From Sphingomonas sp. Y38-1Y (GTDB lineage: Bacteria; Pseudomonadota; Alphaproteobacteria; Sphingomonadales; Sphingomonadaceae): 64,000 nucleotides of DNA. Made by a program: the position numbers and the translations under genes. Below the pieces are notes generated by a model. The model was not told the origin of the DNA and did no database searches. It was given only the letters and a program-made list of their open reading frames with translations. Below, piece by piece: positions 50,466 to 58,990 of this stretch (within the stretch, counting starts at the first letter, position 1; each line of letters begins with the position of its first letter). The stretch is taken from assembly GCF_032391395.1 (NCBI RefSeq), contig NZ_CP135916.1:3520901-3584900 (forward strand), read 5' to 3'.

Positions 50466-51103
50466 CAGCCGAAATCCACCGCGGTCCAGTCGTTTGAAAT
50501 GGCGCGCGTGCCGGGGGTCAGCGGCAGCGCGGGGTCGAAGCGGCCGGGCACGGGCTCGTAGCGGAGCTCCTGCGACCCGCCGACTTCGGACGTGTAATAG
50601 CCGGTCAGGATCAGCCCCTTGATCGGCTTCCACGGGTGCGGCGCGCGGCCGTCACCGGCATAGGCGTCGGCATCCAGCGCGGCGAGCGCGGCGGCCTGTG
50701 CCGCCGGGGGCTTGCCCGGCCAGTCGCCGCCGGCGCGCCGGTCGAGCTCGGCCTCGAGCCAGTCGAGATAGCGGAGGCTGCCGTCGGGGCGGCGCGGCGC
50801 CGGGACGCCCGCGGGGATCGACGCGGTCGAACCCGGCTCACGCGTGCCATCCAGTCCGTGCGCGAGCGCCAGGATGACGAAGTCGCCGGTGCCGACATCG
50901 CCCGCGCCCGGCGTCTGCGTGCGGGGAATGACGTGCTGGGCGACCGTGCGGATCAGCTTGCGCTGGCGATCGCTCGGCGCCTCGTCCTCTTCGATCCTGG
51001 ACCAGATCGCGGCGCCCGCGGGCACGCCGACGACCATCGCCAGCAGCGCCGCTGCACCCAAGAATTCGCGCCGGTTCCATGTCCGGCCGCCTTCGCTCGA
51101 CAC
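50465..51103 (-). CDS. Gluconate 2-dehydrogenase subunit 3 family protein (Tat-exported)
   Basis: A 212-residue small subunit. The Tat signal is NRREFLGAAALLAMVVGVPAG. The family core includes RTVAQHVIPRTQTPGAGDVGT. Such proteins pair with GMC flavoproteins and carry them through the membrane folded. The gene starts the two-gene operon, and an AT-rich palindrome (51149-51167) is 46 bp upstream. No cytochrome c subunit is encoded nearby. Confidence 0.9.
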   Translation of the reverse strand: MSSEGGRTWNRREFLGAAALLAMVVGVPAGAAIWSRIEEDEAPSDRQRKLIRTVAQHVIPRTQTPGAGDVGTGDFVILALAHGLDGTREPGSTASIPAGVPAPRRPDGSLRYLDWLEAELDRRAGGDWPGKPPAAQAAALAALDADAYAGDGRAPHPWKPIKGLILTGYYTSEVGGSQELRYEPVPGRFDPALPLTPGTRAISNDWTAVDFG

Positions 51104-51148
51104 TCGCCTCTCCCGCTTCGTGCTTGCCTGCTCGTGGCACGGCCTATA

Positions 51149-51167
51149 TCAGAACGATAATTCTATT
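51149..51167. promoter_or_regulatory. AT-rich palindrome, candidate operator A
   Basis: AGAACGATAATTCT (inverted AGAA/TTCT with 6-bp spacer) is flanked by TATATC and ATTTAA, in a local AT-rich patch of the divergent promoter. It has the same design as 60130-60148: AGAAC, 4 variable bases, TTCTAT. The two sites flank different operons of the same sugar island. Confidence 0.5.
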
Positions 51168-51184
51168 TAAGGGGAGAGGCAAGC

Positions 51185-51796
51185 ATGCTGCGGCAGTCAC
51201 GCCAGGTCGACGGGGGCAAGCGCGCGCCCGATTTCGCGCTGCCCGATACCGAAGGACGCATTCGCACGCTCGGCGAGTTCGACGACGCGCCCGCACTTCT
51301 CGTCGCCTTCATCTGCAACCATTGCCCGTTCGTGCTCCACATCGCCGATGCGTTCGCCGACTTCGCGCGCGACTATGCCGACAAGGGGCTACAGGTCGTC
51401 GCGATCAGCTCGAATGACACTGCCGAGTTCCCGGAGGACGGCCCCGAGCACATGCCCGGTTTCGCCCGCGAGCGCGGCTTCACCTTCCCCTATCTCTATG
51501 ACGGCGATCAGAGCGTCGCGATGGCATATGGTGCGATCTGCACGCCCGATTTCTTCCTCTATGGCCCCGACCGCACGCTCGCCTATGCCGGGCAGTTCGA
51601 CGCGAGCCGGCCCAGGATCAACCGCCCGCCCGTCCCCGGCCTGCCGCCGCTGCGCACCGACCTGCCGGTCACGGGCGAGGACATGTGCGCCGCGGTCGAT
51701 GCGGTGCTCGCCGGCGAGCCCGTACCTGAGCCGCAGCGGCCGAGCGCCGGCTGCTCGATCAAGTGGCGCGAGGGCACAGACCCGTCATGGGCGTGA
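51185..51796 (+). CDS. Thioredoxin-fold (AhpC/TSA-like) protein
   Basis: A 203-residue cytosolic thioredoxin-fold protein. The redox motif is CNHCPFVLH (residues 44-52 region), and GAICTPDFFLYGPD holds the cis-Pro. The group is widespread but its partner is not known. The RBS GGGGAGAGG is strong and 7 bp from the ATG. It is divergent from the dehydrogenase operon and shares its AT-rich operator, hence possibly one regulon. Confidence 0.85.
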   Translation: MLRQSRQVDGGKRAPDFALPDTEGRIRTLGEFDDAPALLVAFICNHCPFVLHIADAFADFARDYADKGLQVVAISSNDTAEFPEDGPEHMPGFARERGFTFPYLYDGDQSVAMAYGAICTPDFFLYGPDRTLAYAGQFDASRPRINRPPVPGLPPLRTDLPVTGEDMCAAVDAVLAGEPVPEPQRPSAGCSIKWREGTDPSWA

Positions 51797-52329
51797 AGAT
51801 CGTCGAGACCGTCTGGGTCCCCTCCGCCGCGGTCGTGCCCCAGGAGCGCGGCCCCGAATATCTCGCGCCGGTGGATGGTGCCGACTGGTCGGAAGGCGTG
51901 GGCTTCAACCGCGGCTTCTTCTCGGCCTTTCGCATCCGCGCGGGCCGCGACGTCTGGTTCCATTTTCCCATTCCCACCTCGGTCCACCACAATGGTGAGC
52001 CGCTGGCCTGCTCGGCCCTGTCGCTGCTCTGGGAGACGCTGGACGGCGCGGCGATCACCTGGGTCGTGCTCCAGCACGGCGGCATGGAGCGGATGCCGCT
52101 GACCGAGCGACTGGCGGCGCCACCGTCGGAGCCCGTGCCCTTCGATCCGCCCGAGCAGTGGCGCGACTATTATCCGCCGAGCGCCCGGCGGCTGACGTCC
52201 CTGCCGCTCGACCCGCCCTTGCCGCTGCGCTTCGGCCTGCAATTGTCGGTGGGCGTGCGAGCGGCCGAGAGCGACGGCACGGTGCGCTTCTACGGCGCGG
52301 GCGCGGATTTCGTCAGCGCCCCTGCCTAA
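51787..52329 (+). CDS. Protein of unknown function
   Basis: A 180-residue protein with many beta-strand-like, aromatic stretches (IVETVWVPSAAVVPQ, GFFSAFRIRAGRDVWFHFPI). No signal peptide or membrane segment, and no named domain is recognised. The ATG at 51787 lies 10 bp inside the end of the thioredoxin-fold gene, so it is translationally coupled. It could be a jelly-roll sugar-binding protein, but this is only a guess from composition. Confidence 0.65.
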   Translation: MGVKIVETVWVPSAAVVPQERGPEYLAPVDGADWSEGVGFNRGFFSAFRIRAGRDVWFHFPIPTSVHHNGEPLACSALSLLWETLDGAAITWVVLQHGGMERMPLTERLAAPPSEPVPFDPPEQWRDYYPPSARRLTSLPLDPPLPLRFGLQLSVGVRAAESDGTVRFYGAGADFVSAPA

Positions 52330-52330
52330 T

Positions 52331-52401
52331 CTCCGTTCGCCCTGAGCTTGTCGAAGGGCGTGTTGCGAGGCACGTGCTTCGACAAGCTCAGGGCGAACGG
52401 A
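52331..52401. repeat. Palindromic repeat, GTTCGCCCTGAGC type
   Basis: Arms CTCCGTTCGCCCTGAGCTTG and CAAGCTCAGGGCGAACGGAG are exact complements. It starts 2 bp after the stop of the unknown gene and probably ends its transcript. Confidence 0.85.
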
Positions 52402-52413
52402 GATGTAAAGCTT

Positions 52414-52492
52414 CGTGCTCCCGCGGAGGCGGAGCCCAGAGCCAAGCAGCGCATCGTTTGCAACTCTGGGCTCCCGCCTGCGCGGGAGCACG
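52414..52492. repeat. Palindromic repeat, GTGCTCCCGC type
   Basis: Arms CGTGCTCCCGCGGAGGCGGA and CCGCCTGCGCGGGAGCACG around CCAGAGCCAAGCAGCGCATCG. The same family as 43308-43388. It is 5 bp from the stop of the MFS gene on the other strand. Confidence 0.8.
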
Positions 52493-52497
52493 CGCTC

Positions 52498-53946
52498 TTA
52501 TCCCGCCCGGCGCTCCGCCAGCACGCGCCGGATCTCCGCCTGCTTCGCGGCCGACACGTCGAAGCGTCCCACGAGCCAGGCCATCGCCGCACCCGCGATG
52601 ACGATCAGCCCGGTGACGAACCAGGCGAGCGCCCGCACCTTCTCGGCCGGCACCTGATCCACCGGCACCCCCGCGGGAAAGTCGATGATCCCCAGGAAAG
52701 AGCCGGCGAGCAGCGCGACCAGGCCGCTGCCCACCTGAAGCCCGATGAACATGAAGCTGGCGACCAGGCCCTGGCTGGGCGTGCCGCTGTTCGCCTCATG
52801 CTCGTCGCCGATGTCGTAGGTGACGGTGTTGAACGGCACGACATAGAGGCCATAGGCGAGCCCGCCGAGCACGCGTGCGCCCGCCACGAAAGCGCCGATC
52901 GCGACCGTGCCCGCCGCGGGCGCGAGGCCGAGTAGCGGCAGCAGCACCGCCGCGGCCTGAACGACGAAGAAGAAGACGAGGCCGCTGACCATCGCAAAGC
53001 GTGTGCCGACGCGCTTCATCCAGGCGGGCGCGAGGAACATCGCCGCGATCGACCCGAACGTGCCCGCCAGCAGCAGCCGCTGTGTCCAGCTTCCGTCCAG
53101 CTGCCAGAAATAGGTCGCGAGATGGAGCGAGAGCTGGTTGACCACCGAATTGGTGAACAGGACGAGCAGCGCGACCATCAGCAGCCGCCCGACATTTGGC
53201 GTCATCCGGATCGCGGCGAACAATCGCTTGAGCAGCTGCGGCAGCGTCTCGATTGAGCTGCCCTCGGTGACTGCGCGATCCGCCGCCTCGATCGCCCGCA
53301 TCCGCGCGCGCGTGCCGACGATTCCGACGACCATCAGCGTGGCGCCGAGCAGCGACACGAACAGCCCGAACCCCGGATAGGGCGCAGGGTTGAGCTGCGG
53401 CTTGGGGAAGCCCGCCGCTGGCACGAAGAAGACGGAAAAGGCGATGAAGGGCACGGTCAGGATCGCGACCTGGTTGCCCATGTTGCGCATCACCGCGACC
53501 AGGTTGCGCTCGCCCGCGTCGCGCGTCAGCTCACCGCCCATCGCATAGGCGGGCACCGTCCAGAAGGAGATGCCGACGCGCGCGAGCAGGCCGGTGCCGA
53601 GCAGCCAGGCAAAGGTCTGCCACTGGCCAAGGCCGCCCGGCGGCGCGAAGACGAGCGCGATGCCGACCGCATAGGGGAGCACCGCCGCCGCCATCAGCGT
53701 GTGCCGGCGCCCCAGCGGCGCCTTGTCCATCCGATCGGACAGCGCGCCGATATAGGGATCGGCGATCGCGTCAAAGACGAGGATGATCGCCAGCGCCAGC
53801 CCGATCCGGAACCCGTCGAGCCCGACGACCTGCGAATAGAAGAACAGGACGAAGGCGTCCCAAGCGAAGCTCTTGATGAGCTCGGGCATCGCACAGGCCA
53901 TGAAGCCCAGTCGCGTTCCCCAGCCAAGCTTGCTCGGGACGTCCAA
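52498..53946 (-). CDS. GPH-type MFS sugar transporter
   Basis: A 482-residue carrier with about twelve transmembrane helices. FDAIADPYIGALSDRMD, the GPH/MelB-like cytoplasmic motif, and GRRHTLMAAA are present. It likely moves a sugar or glycoside with a cation. The start is TTG at 53946, 1 bp after the stop of the isomerase gene; a later ATG would remove 15 residues. It is the last gene of the GH3 operon. Confidence 0.88.
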   Translation of the reverse strand: MDVPSKLGWGTRLGFMACAMPELIKSFAWDAFVLFFYSQVVGLDGFRIGLALAIILVFDAIADPYIGALSDRMDKAPLGRRHTLMAAAVLPYAVGIALVFAPPGGLGQWQTFAWLLGTGLLARVGISFWTVPAYAMGGELTRDAGERNLVAVMRNMGNQVAILTVPFIAFSVFFVPAAGFPKPQLNPAPYPGFGLFVSLLGATLMVVGIVGTRARMRAIEAADRAVTEGSSIETLPQLLKRLFAAIRMTPNVGRLLMVALLVLFTNSVVNQLSLHLATYFWQLDGSWTQRLLLAGTFGSIAAMFLAPAWMKRVGTRFAMVSGLVFFFVVQAAAVLLPLLGLAPAAGTVAIGAFVAGARVLGGLAYGLYVVPFNTVTYDIGDEHEANSGTPSQGLVASFMFIGLQVGSGLVALLAGSFLGIIDFPAGVPVDQVPAEKVRALAWFVTGLIVIAGAAMAWLVGRFDVSAAKQAEIRRVLAERRAG

Positions 53947-53947
53947 G

Positions 53948-55003
53948 TCAGTCGATCCCCATGATGCGCTTGTTGAGCTCGCGATCGGCGCCGCCGGCGG
54001 CGAAGTCGTCGAACGCGTGCTCGGTCACGCGGATGATGTGCGCGTCGATGAAGGGCGCGCCTTCCGCGGCGCCCTGTTCGGGATGCTTCAGCGCGCATTC
54101 CCATTCGAGCACGGCCCAGCCGGCGAAGTCGTACTGCGCCATCTTCGAGAAGATCGCGCCGAAATCGACCTGACCGTCACCCAGCGAGCGGAAGCGGCCG
54201 GGGCGGTCGACCCAGCCCTGATAGCCACCATAGACGCCCGACCGGCCGGTCGGGTTGAACTCGGCATCCTTCACGTGGAAGCACTTGATGCGCTCGTGAT
54301 AGATGTCGATGTGCTGGAGATAGTCGAGCTGCTGCAGCACGTAATGGCTGGGATCGAACAGGATGTTGGCGCGCGGGTGGTTGCCGACGCGCTCCAGGAA
54401 CATCTCGTAGGTGATGCCGTCGTGCAGATCCTCGCCGGGATGCAGTTCGAAGGCGAGGTCCACGCCGTTCTCCTCGAACACGTCGAGGATCGGGCTCCAG
54501 CGCTTGGCGAGTTCGTCGAACGCGTCCTCGACCAGCCCCGCGGGCCGCTGCGGCCAGGGATAGATATAGGGCCAGGCGAGCGCGCCCGAGAAGCTGGGGT
54601 GCGCGGTCAGGCCCAGGCGGCGGCTGGCGACCGCAGCCTTCTTGACCTGGTCGACCGCCCATTCCTGGCGCGCCTTGGGATTGTTGTGGACCGCCGCCGG
54701 CGCGAAACCGTCGAACTGCGCGTCATAGGCCGGGTGGACCGCGACGAGCTGACCCTGGAGGTGGGTCGACAGCTCGGTGATCTCCAGCCCCTTGTCGGCG
54801 AGCAGCCCCTTCACCTCGTCGCAATAGGTCTGGCTCTCGGCCGCCTTGTCGAGGTCGAACAGGCGCCCGTCCCAGCTGGGGATCTGGACACCCTTGTAGC
54901 CCATGCCGGCAACCCAGTCGGCGATGGTGTCGAGGCTGTTATAGGGGGCGCTGTCGCCCGCGAACTGGGCGAGGAAGATCGCCGGTCCCTTGATCGTACG
55001 CAT
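53948..55003 (-). CDS. Sugar phosphate isomerase/epimerase (TIM barrel)
   Basis: A 351-residue AP-endonuclease-2-fold protein. Metal ligands are likely the Glu in LAFELHPGED, Asp in NILFDPSHY, His in IKCFHVKDAE and Glu in VLEWECAL. Relatives isomerise or epimerise keto sugars, and some act on 3-keto-glycosides. It starts at ATG 55003, just after a GAGGAG sequence. The operon (GH3, Gfo/Idh, this, MFS) points to sugar catabolism. Confidence 0.88.
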   Translation of the reverse strand: MRTIKGPAIFLAQFAGDSAPYNSLDTIADWVAGMGYKGVQIPSWDGRLFDLDKAAESQTYCDEVKGLLADKGLEITELSTHLQGQLVAVHPAYDAQFDGFAPAAVHNNPKARQEWAVDQVKKAAVASRRLGLTAHPSFSGALAWPYIYPWPQRPAGLVEDAFDELAKRWSPILDVFEENGVDLAFELHPGEDLHDGITYEMFLERVGNHPRANILFDPSHYVLQQLDYLQHIDIYHERIKCFHVKDAEFNPTGRSGVYGGYQGWVDRPGRFRSLGDGQVDFGAIFSKMAQYDFAGWAVLEWECALKHPEQGAAEGAPFIDAHIIRVTEHAFDDFAAGGADRELNKRIMGID

Positions 55004-55014
55004 CCTGTGTCTCC

Positions 55015-56130
55015 TCAAACCTTGAGCGCGGTCCAGCCGGCGCGGTCGGCGCTGGCCCGGACGGCGGTGTCGATGAACGCCATGCCGCGAAGCCCGTCGT
55101 CGATGCCGGGGATCAGCGAGCCGGGCTCACCACGCAATTGCTTGGCGAAGTCGCGATAGAGGTTGGCGAACGCCTCCAGATAGCCTTCGGGATGGCCGCC
55201 GGGCGTGCGCGTCGCGGCACGCGCATCGGGACCGATCGCGGCATCGCCGGCGCGGATCACCTGGGTGGATCCGTCGATCGAGTGGATCGTCAGCTCGTTC
55301 GGCGTTTCCTGCCGCCAGACGATCCCGCCCTTGTCGCCATAGAGGCGGATGCGCAGGCCGTTGAGCTCGCCCACCTCGATCTGGCTGGCGAGCAGCACGC
55401 CGCGCGCGCCATTTTCGAAGCGGAGCAGCACGCTGCAATCGTCGTCGAGCGCGCGGTCCGGGACCACGGCCGCCAAGTCCGCCAGGATCTCGGTCACGCC
55501 AAGGCCGGAGATGAACTCGGCCAGGTGGAAGGCGTGGACGCCGATGTCGCCGATACAGCCGCCCGCACCCGATCGCGCGGGGTCGACGCGCCACTCGGCC
55601 TGCTTGCCGGTCGCCTCGCCCGCAAGCCAACCCTGCGGATATTCGGCGACGACCTTGCGAACGCTACCAATCGCGCCCGCGGCGACGCGCGCGCGCGCTT
55701 CGCGGACCAGCGGATAGCCGGAATAGGTGTAGCTGAGGCCATAGGGCAGCCCCGCTTCCGCCACCACGCCGCCCAGCTCCTTCGCCTCGGCAAAGGTCGC
55801 GGTCATCGGCTTGTCGCTGAGCACCGGATACCCCGCCTGGAGCGCGGCGCGCGCGGCGGGCAGATGGTGGTGGTTGGGGCTGACGATCGCGACGAAATCG
55901 ATGCCGTCGGTCCGCGCCTTCTCGCCCGCGAACATCGCCTCGATCGAGGGATAGGCGCGCGCCGGGTCGATGCGATACGCCTCGCCCCCCGCCCGCGAGC
56001 GATCCGCGTCGGACGAGAAGACCCCGGCCACCAGCTCGATCTCCCGATCGAGTTCCGCTGCGATGCGGTGGACGGGGCCGATGAACGCCCCCGGTCCGCC
56101 GCCGATCATTCCCATGCGCAACCGCGCCAT
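55015..56130 (-). CDS. Gfo/Idh/MocA-family NAD(P) oxidoreductase
   Basis: A 371-residue dehydrogenase. The Rossmann motif is GMIGGGPGAFIGPVHR. SDKPMTATF replaces the usual EKP by DKP with the catalytic Lys kept. GGCIGDIGVHAFHLAEF holds the GGxxxDxxxH catalytic pair. It oxidises or reduces a sugar hydroxyl, often at C3, as in DgpA of C-glycoside cleavage. GGAGAGG is 4 bp before the ATG. Confidence 0.92.
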   Translation of the reverse strand: MARLRMGMIGGGPGAFIGPVHRIAAELDREIELVAGVFSSDADRSRAGGEAYRIDPARAYPSIEAMFAGEKARTDGIDFVAIVSPNHHHLPAARAALQAGYPVLSDKPMTATFAEAKELGGVVAEAGLPYGLSYTYSGYPLVREARARVAAGAIGSVRKVVAEYPQGWLAGEATGKQAEWRVDPARSGAGGCIGDIGVHAFHLAEFISGLGVTEILADLAAVVPDRALDDDCSVLLRFENGARGVLLASQIEVGELNGLRIRLYGDKGGIVWRQETPNELTIHSIDGSTQVIRAGDAAIGPDARAATRTPGGHPEGYLEAFANLYRDFAKQLRGEPGSLIPGIDDGLRGMAFIDTAVRASADRAGWTALKV

Positions 56131-56140
56131 TCGCCTCTCC

Positions 56141-58519
56141 TTACAGAGCCGCGTCGTCCAGATCGTCGAACGCGGCAGTGAGCGGCATGCCATGATCCTC
56201 GGCATGCCTTGCGACGCGGATGTTTACGGTGCGACCGATCGGCGTCCAGCCCCCTTGGCCCCAAAGCATGAAGCGGCGGGCGGGCAAGGCGATGGAAAGA
56301 CGCGCTTCCTCGCCCGGTTGCAGCTCGACCTTTGCAAAGCCGACCAAAGTCGGTTCGGGCGTGTCGCGATAGACCTGGACGATCTCGCTCCCCGCCCGAT
56401 CGCCGACGTTGCGGACGGTGACGGCGACGTGGCCGCCCTCGACCGCTGCATCGGACCAGTCGAAGCGTGTATAGCCCTGGCCGCTGCCGAACGGATGCCG
56501 CGCGGGCGTGTCGTTCGCGATCAGCCCGCGATAGCCGAGCCGCGTCCCCTCGTCATAGGGGAGCCGCCCGCCCTCGCCGGGCTTGAGGTCGAAGGCGGGA
56601 TAGTCGCCTTCTTCCATCGCGATTGAGACGGGCATCCGCCCGCCGGGCTCGCGGTCGCCCGCCAGCACTTCGGCGATCGCCTGCGCGAAGCCCTCGCCCG
56701 GATACCAGGCAGCGATCAGCGCCGCGGCGCCCCTGGCCCAGCTCGCATCGAAGGCGTGGCCGATATTGGCGACGATCGCGGTGCGCGGATTGGCGGCGAC
56801 GACGCGCGCGACAAGCTCGGCCTGTTCGGGCGCGAGCGCCGTGTCGGGTCGGTCCTTGCTCTCGACGCTCGAGTCAGAGGTCTCGCCGACGAACAGCAGC
56901 ACGGCATCGGCCTCCCGCGCGGCGGCTTCGGCCCTGGCCAGCATCGCCTCGCGGCTGTCGGGGCCGCGCACGCCGTACCACAGGCCGTGGACGCGCGCGG
57001 GGGCATAGGTGAAGTCGGCGACGATCCGCACCGGCTTGCCCGCCTCGAGCACCACTTCCCCCGTTTCGGCATCGCCGGACTTCAGCTTGCCCATCACGTC
57101 CTTGGCGGCGGTGGCGCCGGTGGTGACGACCGTCGCGCCGTCGACCGTCAGCCGCGCCTCGCCGGTGGCGCCCAGGTAGAAGCGATGCGGGCCGCTCTGT
57201 TCGGGGGTGAAGATACCGCTCGCGCGCACCGACCCGCCCTTGTCGAACGGTCCCTGGTCATGGACACCGACGAACCAGACGAGCGAATTGGTCGCGCGCG
57301 TCTCGCTCGACAGCGGCTCGCCAGAGCCGTCGTCGCTGGCGAAATAGTCGAGCGTCATGCCGCGCTCTGCGCCGTCGCCGAGGTCGCGCGCGGGGGTGAC
57401 GGGCATGTTCGGCAGCCGCGGCGCGGGATCGACGCCCGCCTCGAACGTCACATTCTCGGCGCCATAGCGCGCGGCGATCGTCTGCGCAGGGCTCGGCAGG
57501 TCGGGCGAGACCGAGATCTTGGCGAAGGTGCCGCCCTGGAAGCAGGGCGCCGCCGCGTTGGGTCCGATCACCGCGATCCGCTTGCCCGGCGCAAGCGGGA
57601 GCAGGCCATCGTTGCGAAGCAGCACGAAGCCCGCCGCCGCACCCTCGACCAGCAGCTCGCGCGCGGCATCGTCGTCATAGGGCTGGGTCTTGGCGCCGGT
57701 GACGCGCTTGGCACCGCGCGCGATGCGGCCCGCCGCATCGGCGACGCGCGACGCGGGCACTTCGCCCGCCGCCACCGCCTCGTCCGCCTTGAACCCCAGG
57801 AACCGCGCCGGCCCCGGCATCTCCAGGTCGAGCCCGGCATTGAGCGTCGGCGCGGTCGAGTGCGTGCCGAACCAGTCGGACATGACCAGGCCGTCATAGC
57901 CCCACTCGCCCTTCACCACGTCGGTGAGGATGTGGTGCTGCTCGGCGCACCAGTCGCCGTTCACTCGATTATAGGCAGCGAGCATCCCGACGCAGCCCGC
58001 GCGCGCCGCGAACTCGAACGGGAGCAGATAGACCTCGCGCAGCGTCCGCTCATCGACGCGGACGTCGAGCGTGTCGCGCTCGGTTTCGCTGTCGTTGCAG
58101 ACGAGGTGCTTGGCGACCGAGCCGGTGCCCGTCGATTGCAGCCCCGCAATCCAGGCGGCGCCGAGGATGCCGGCATGGAGCGGATCCTCGCCGAAATATT
58201 CGAAGGCGCGGCCGGCGAGCGGGCTGCGCGCCAGATTGAGGTTGGGGGCGAGCACCGCATCGACGCCGCGCGCCGCCGCCTCGCCGCCCACCAGCGCGCC
58301 GATCCGCTGGACGAGATAGACGTCGAAGCTGGCACCGAGCGCCGTCGCACAGGGGCTCAGCCGGGCGATGTCGCGTTCGTCGACCTTGCCGCTGGCAATG
58401 CCCATCGGGCCGTCGCTCATCGTGAAGGCGGGAATGCCCGCGTCCTCGACCGCGTGGCTCGCCCACATCGCCGCACCCGCGGTCATGCGGGTCATTTCCT
58501 CGATCGTCGGATCGCGCAT
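56141..58519 (-). CDS. GH3 beta-glucosidase-like enzyme with PA14 domain
   Basis: A 792-residue glycoside hydrolase family 3 protein. The nucleophile is Asp215 in LVMSDWFGTH; K137-H138 is the substrate-binding pair. A PA14 insert (about residues 380-520, RFYLGATGEARLTVDGATV) and a C-terminal fibronectin-III-like part follow. No signal peptide is seen, so it should be cytoplasmic. The ATG at 58519 is preferred over a TTG six bases upstream. It starts a four-gene operon. Confidence 0.93.
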   Translation of the reverse strand: MRDPTIEEMTRMTAGAAMWASHAVEDAGIPAFTMSDGPMGIASGKVDERDIARLSPCATALGASFDVYLVQRIGALVGGEAAARGVDAVLAPNLNLARSPLAGRAFEYFGEDPLHAGILGAAWIAGLQSTGTGSVAKHLVCNDSETERDTLDVRVDERTLREVYLLPFEFAARAGCVGMLAAYNRVNGDWCAEQHHILTDVVKGEWGYDGLVMSDWFGTHSTAPTLNAGLDLEMPGPARFLGFKADEAVAAGEVPASRVADAAGRIARGAKRVTGAKTQPYDDDAARELLVEGAAAGFVLLRNDGLLPLAPGKRIAVIGPNAAAPCFQGGTFAKISVSPDLPSPAQTIAARYGAENVTFEAGVDPAPRLPNMPVTPARDLGDGAERGMTLDYFASDDGSGEPLSSETRATNSLVWFVGVHDQGPFDKGGSVRASGIFTPEQSGPHRFYLGATGEARLTVDGATVVTTGATAAKDVMGKLKSGDAETGEVVLEAGKPVRIVADFTYAPARVHGLWYGVRGPDSREAMLARAEAAAREADAVLLFVGETSDSSVESKDRPDTALAPEQAELVARVVAANPRTAIVANIGHAFDASWARGAAALIAAWYPGEGFAQAIAEVLAGDREPGGRMPVSIAMEEGDYPAFDLKPGEGGRLPYDEGTRLGYRGLIANDTPARHPFGSGQGYTRFDWSDAAVEGGHVAVTVRNVGDRAGSEIVQVYRDTPEPTLVGFAKVELQPGEEARLSIALPARRFMLWGQGGWTPIGRTVNIRVARHAEDHGMPLTAAFDDLDDAAL

Positions 58520-58534
58520 CGTCAATTCCAGAAG

Positions 58535-58569
58535 AAAAAAGCGCCCCGCCGGTCAGGGGCGGGGCGCTT
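58535..58569 (-). terminator. Rho-independent terminator between the C-glycosidase-like genes and GH3
   Basis: On the minus strand an 11-bp stem, AGCGCCCCGCC and GGCGGGGCGCT, is followed by a run of T. It begins 11 bp after the stop of the DUF6379 gene and 16 bp before the GH3 start. Confidence 0.9.
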
Positions 58570-58579
58570 GGCAAGGGCG

Positions 58580-58972
58580 TCAGGCGGCGAGGTCGAGTTC
58601 CTTGGTGTCCTTCGTCGTGGGCACGAAGGGCAGGTAGGAAACGCGCATCCGCACGCCGAACTCGATCTTGTGCTTGCCCGGCGTCAGGCCGCCGGCGCGC
58701 AGCACGATGATGCGGGCCTTCTCGCCGAAGTTCCAGCGATCGTCATAGACGCTCTCCATCTGGTCGAGCGTGTAGGTCTTGCCGCGGACCGAGAAGCGCA
58801 CGTCCTCGCGCGCCACCGCCTCGCCATCGACCGAGACCTGGATGTCCTCGATCATCGAGAGGCCGAGGCCGCGATAATAAGGGAGGCGCCCCAGGAACGC
58901 GAAGCCGTTCGTCTCGCCGCCCTCGACGACGTTCTCGAAGCCGTCGACGCAGATCATCTTGTTGTCCATCAT
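58580..58972 (-). CDS. DUF6379 protein, predicted C-glycoside deglycosidase beta subunit
   Basis: A 130-residue small beta-sandwich protein. GFAFLGRLPYYRGLGLSMIED near the start and RMRVSYLPFVPT at the end are the family signatures recalled for the beta subunit of C-glycoside deglycosidases (DgpB/CarC type). It has no signal sequence. It follows directly (18 bp) the TIM-barrel gene that would be the alpha subunit, and a terminator ends the pair. The family is recalled from memory; activity on a C-glycoside is inferred. Confidence 0.8.
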   Translation of the reverse strand: MMDNKMICVDGFENVVEGGETNGFAFLGRLPYYRGLGLSMIEDIQVSVDGEAVAREDVRFSVRGKTYTLDQMESVYDDRWNFGEKARIIVLRAGGLTPGKHKIEFGVRMRVSYLPFVPTTKDTKELDLAA

Positions 58973-58990
58973 GGCTCTGGTCTCCTGGCC

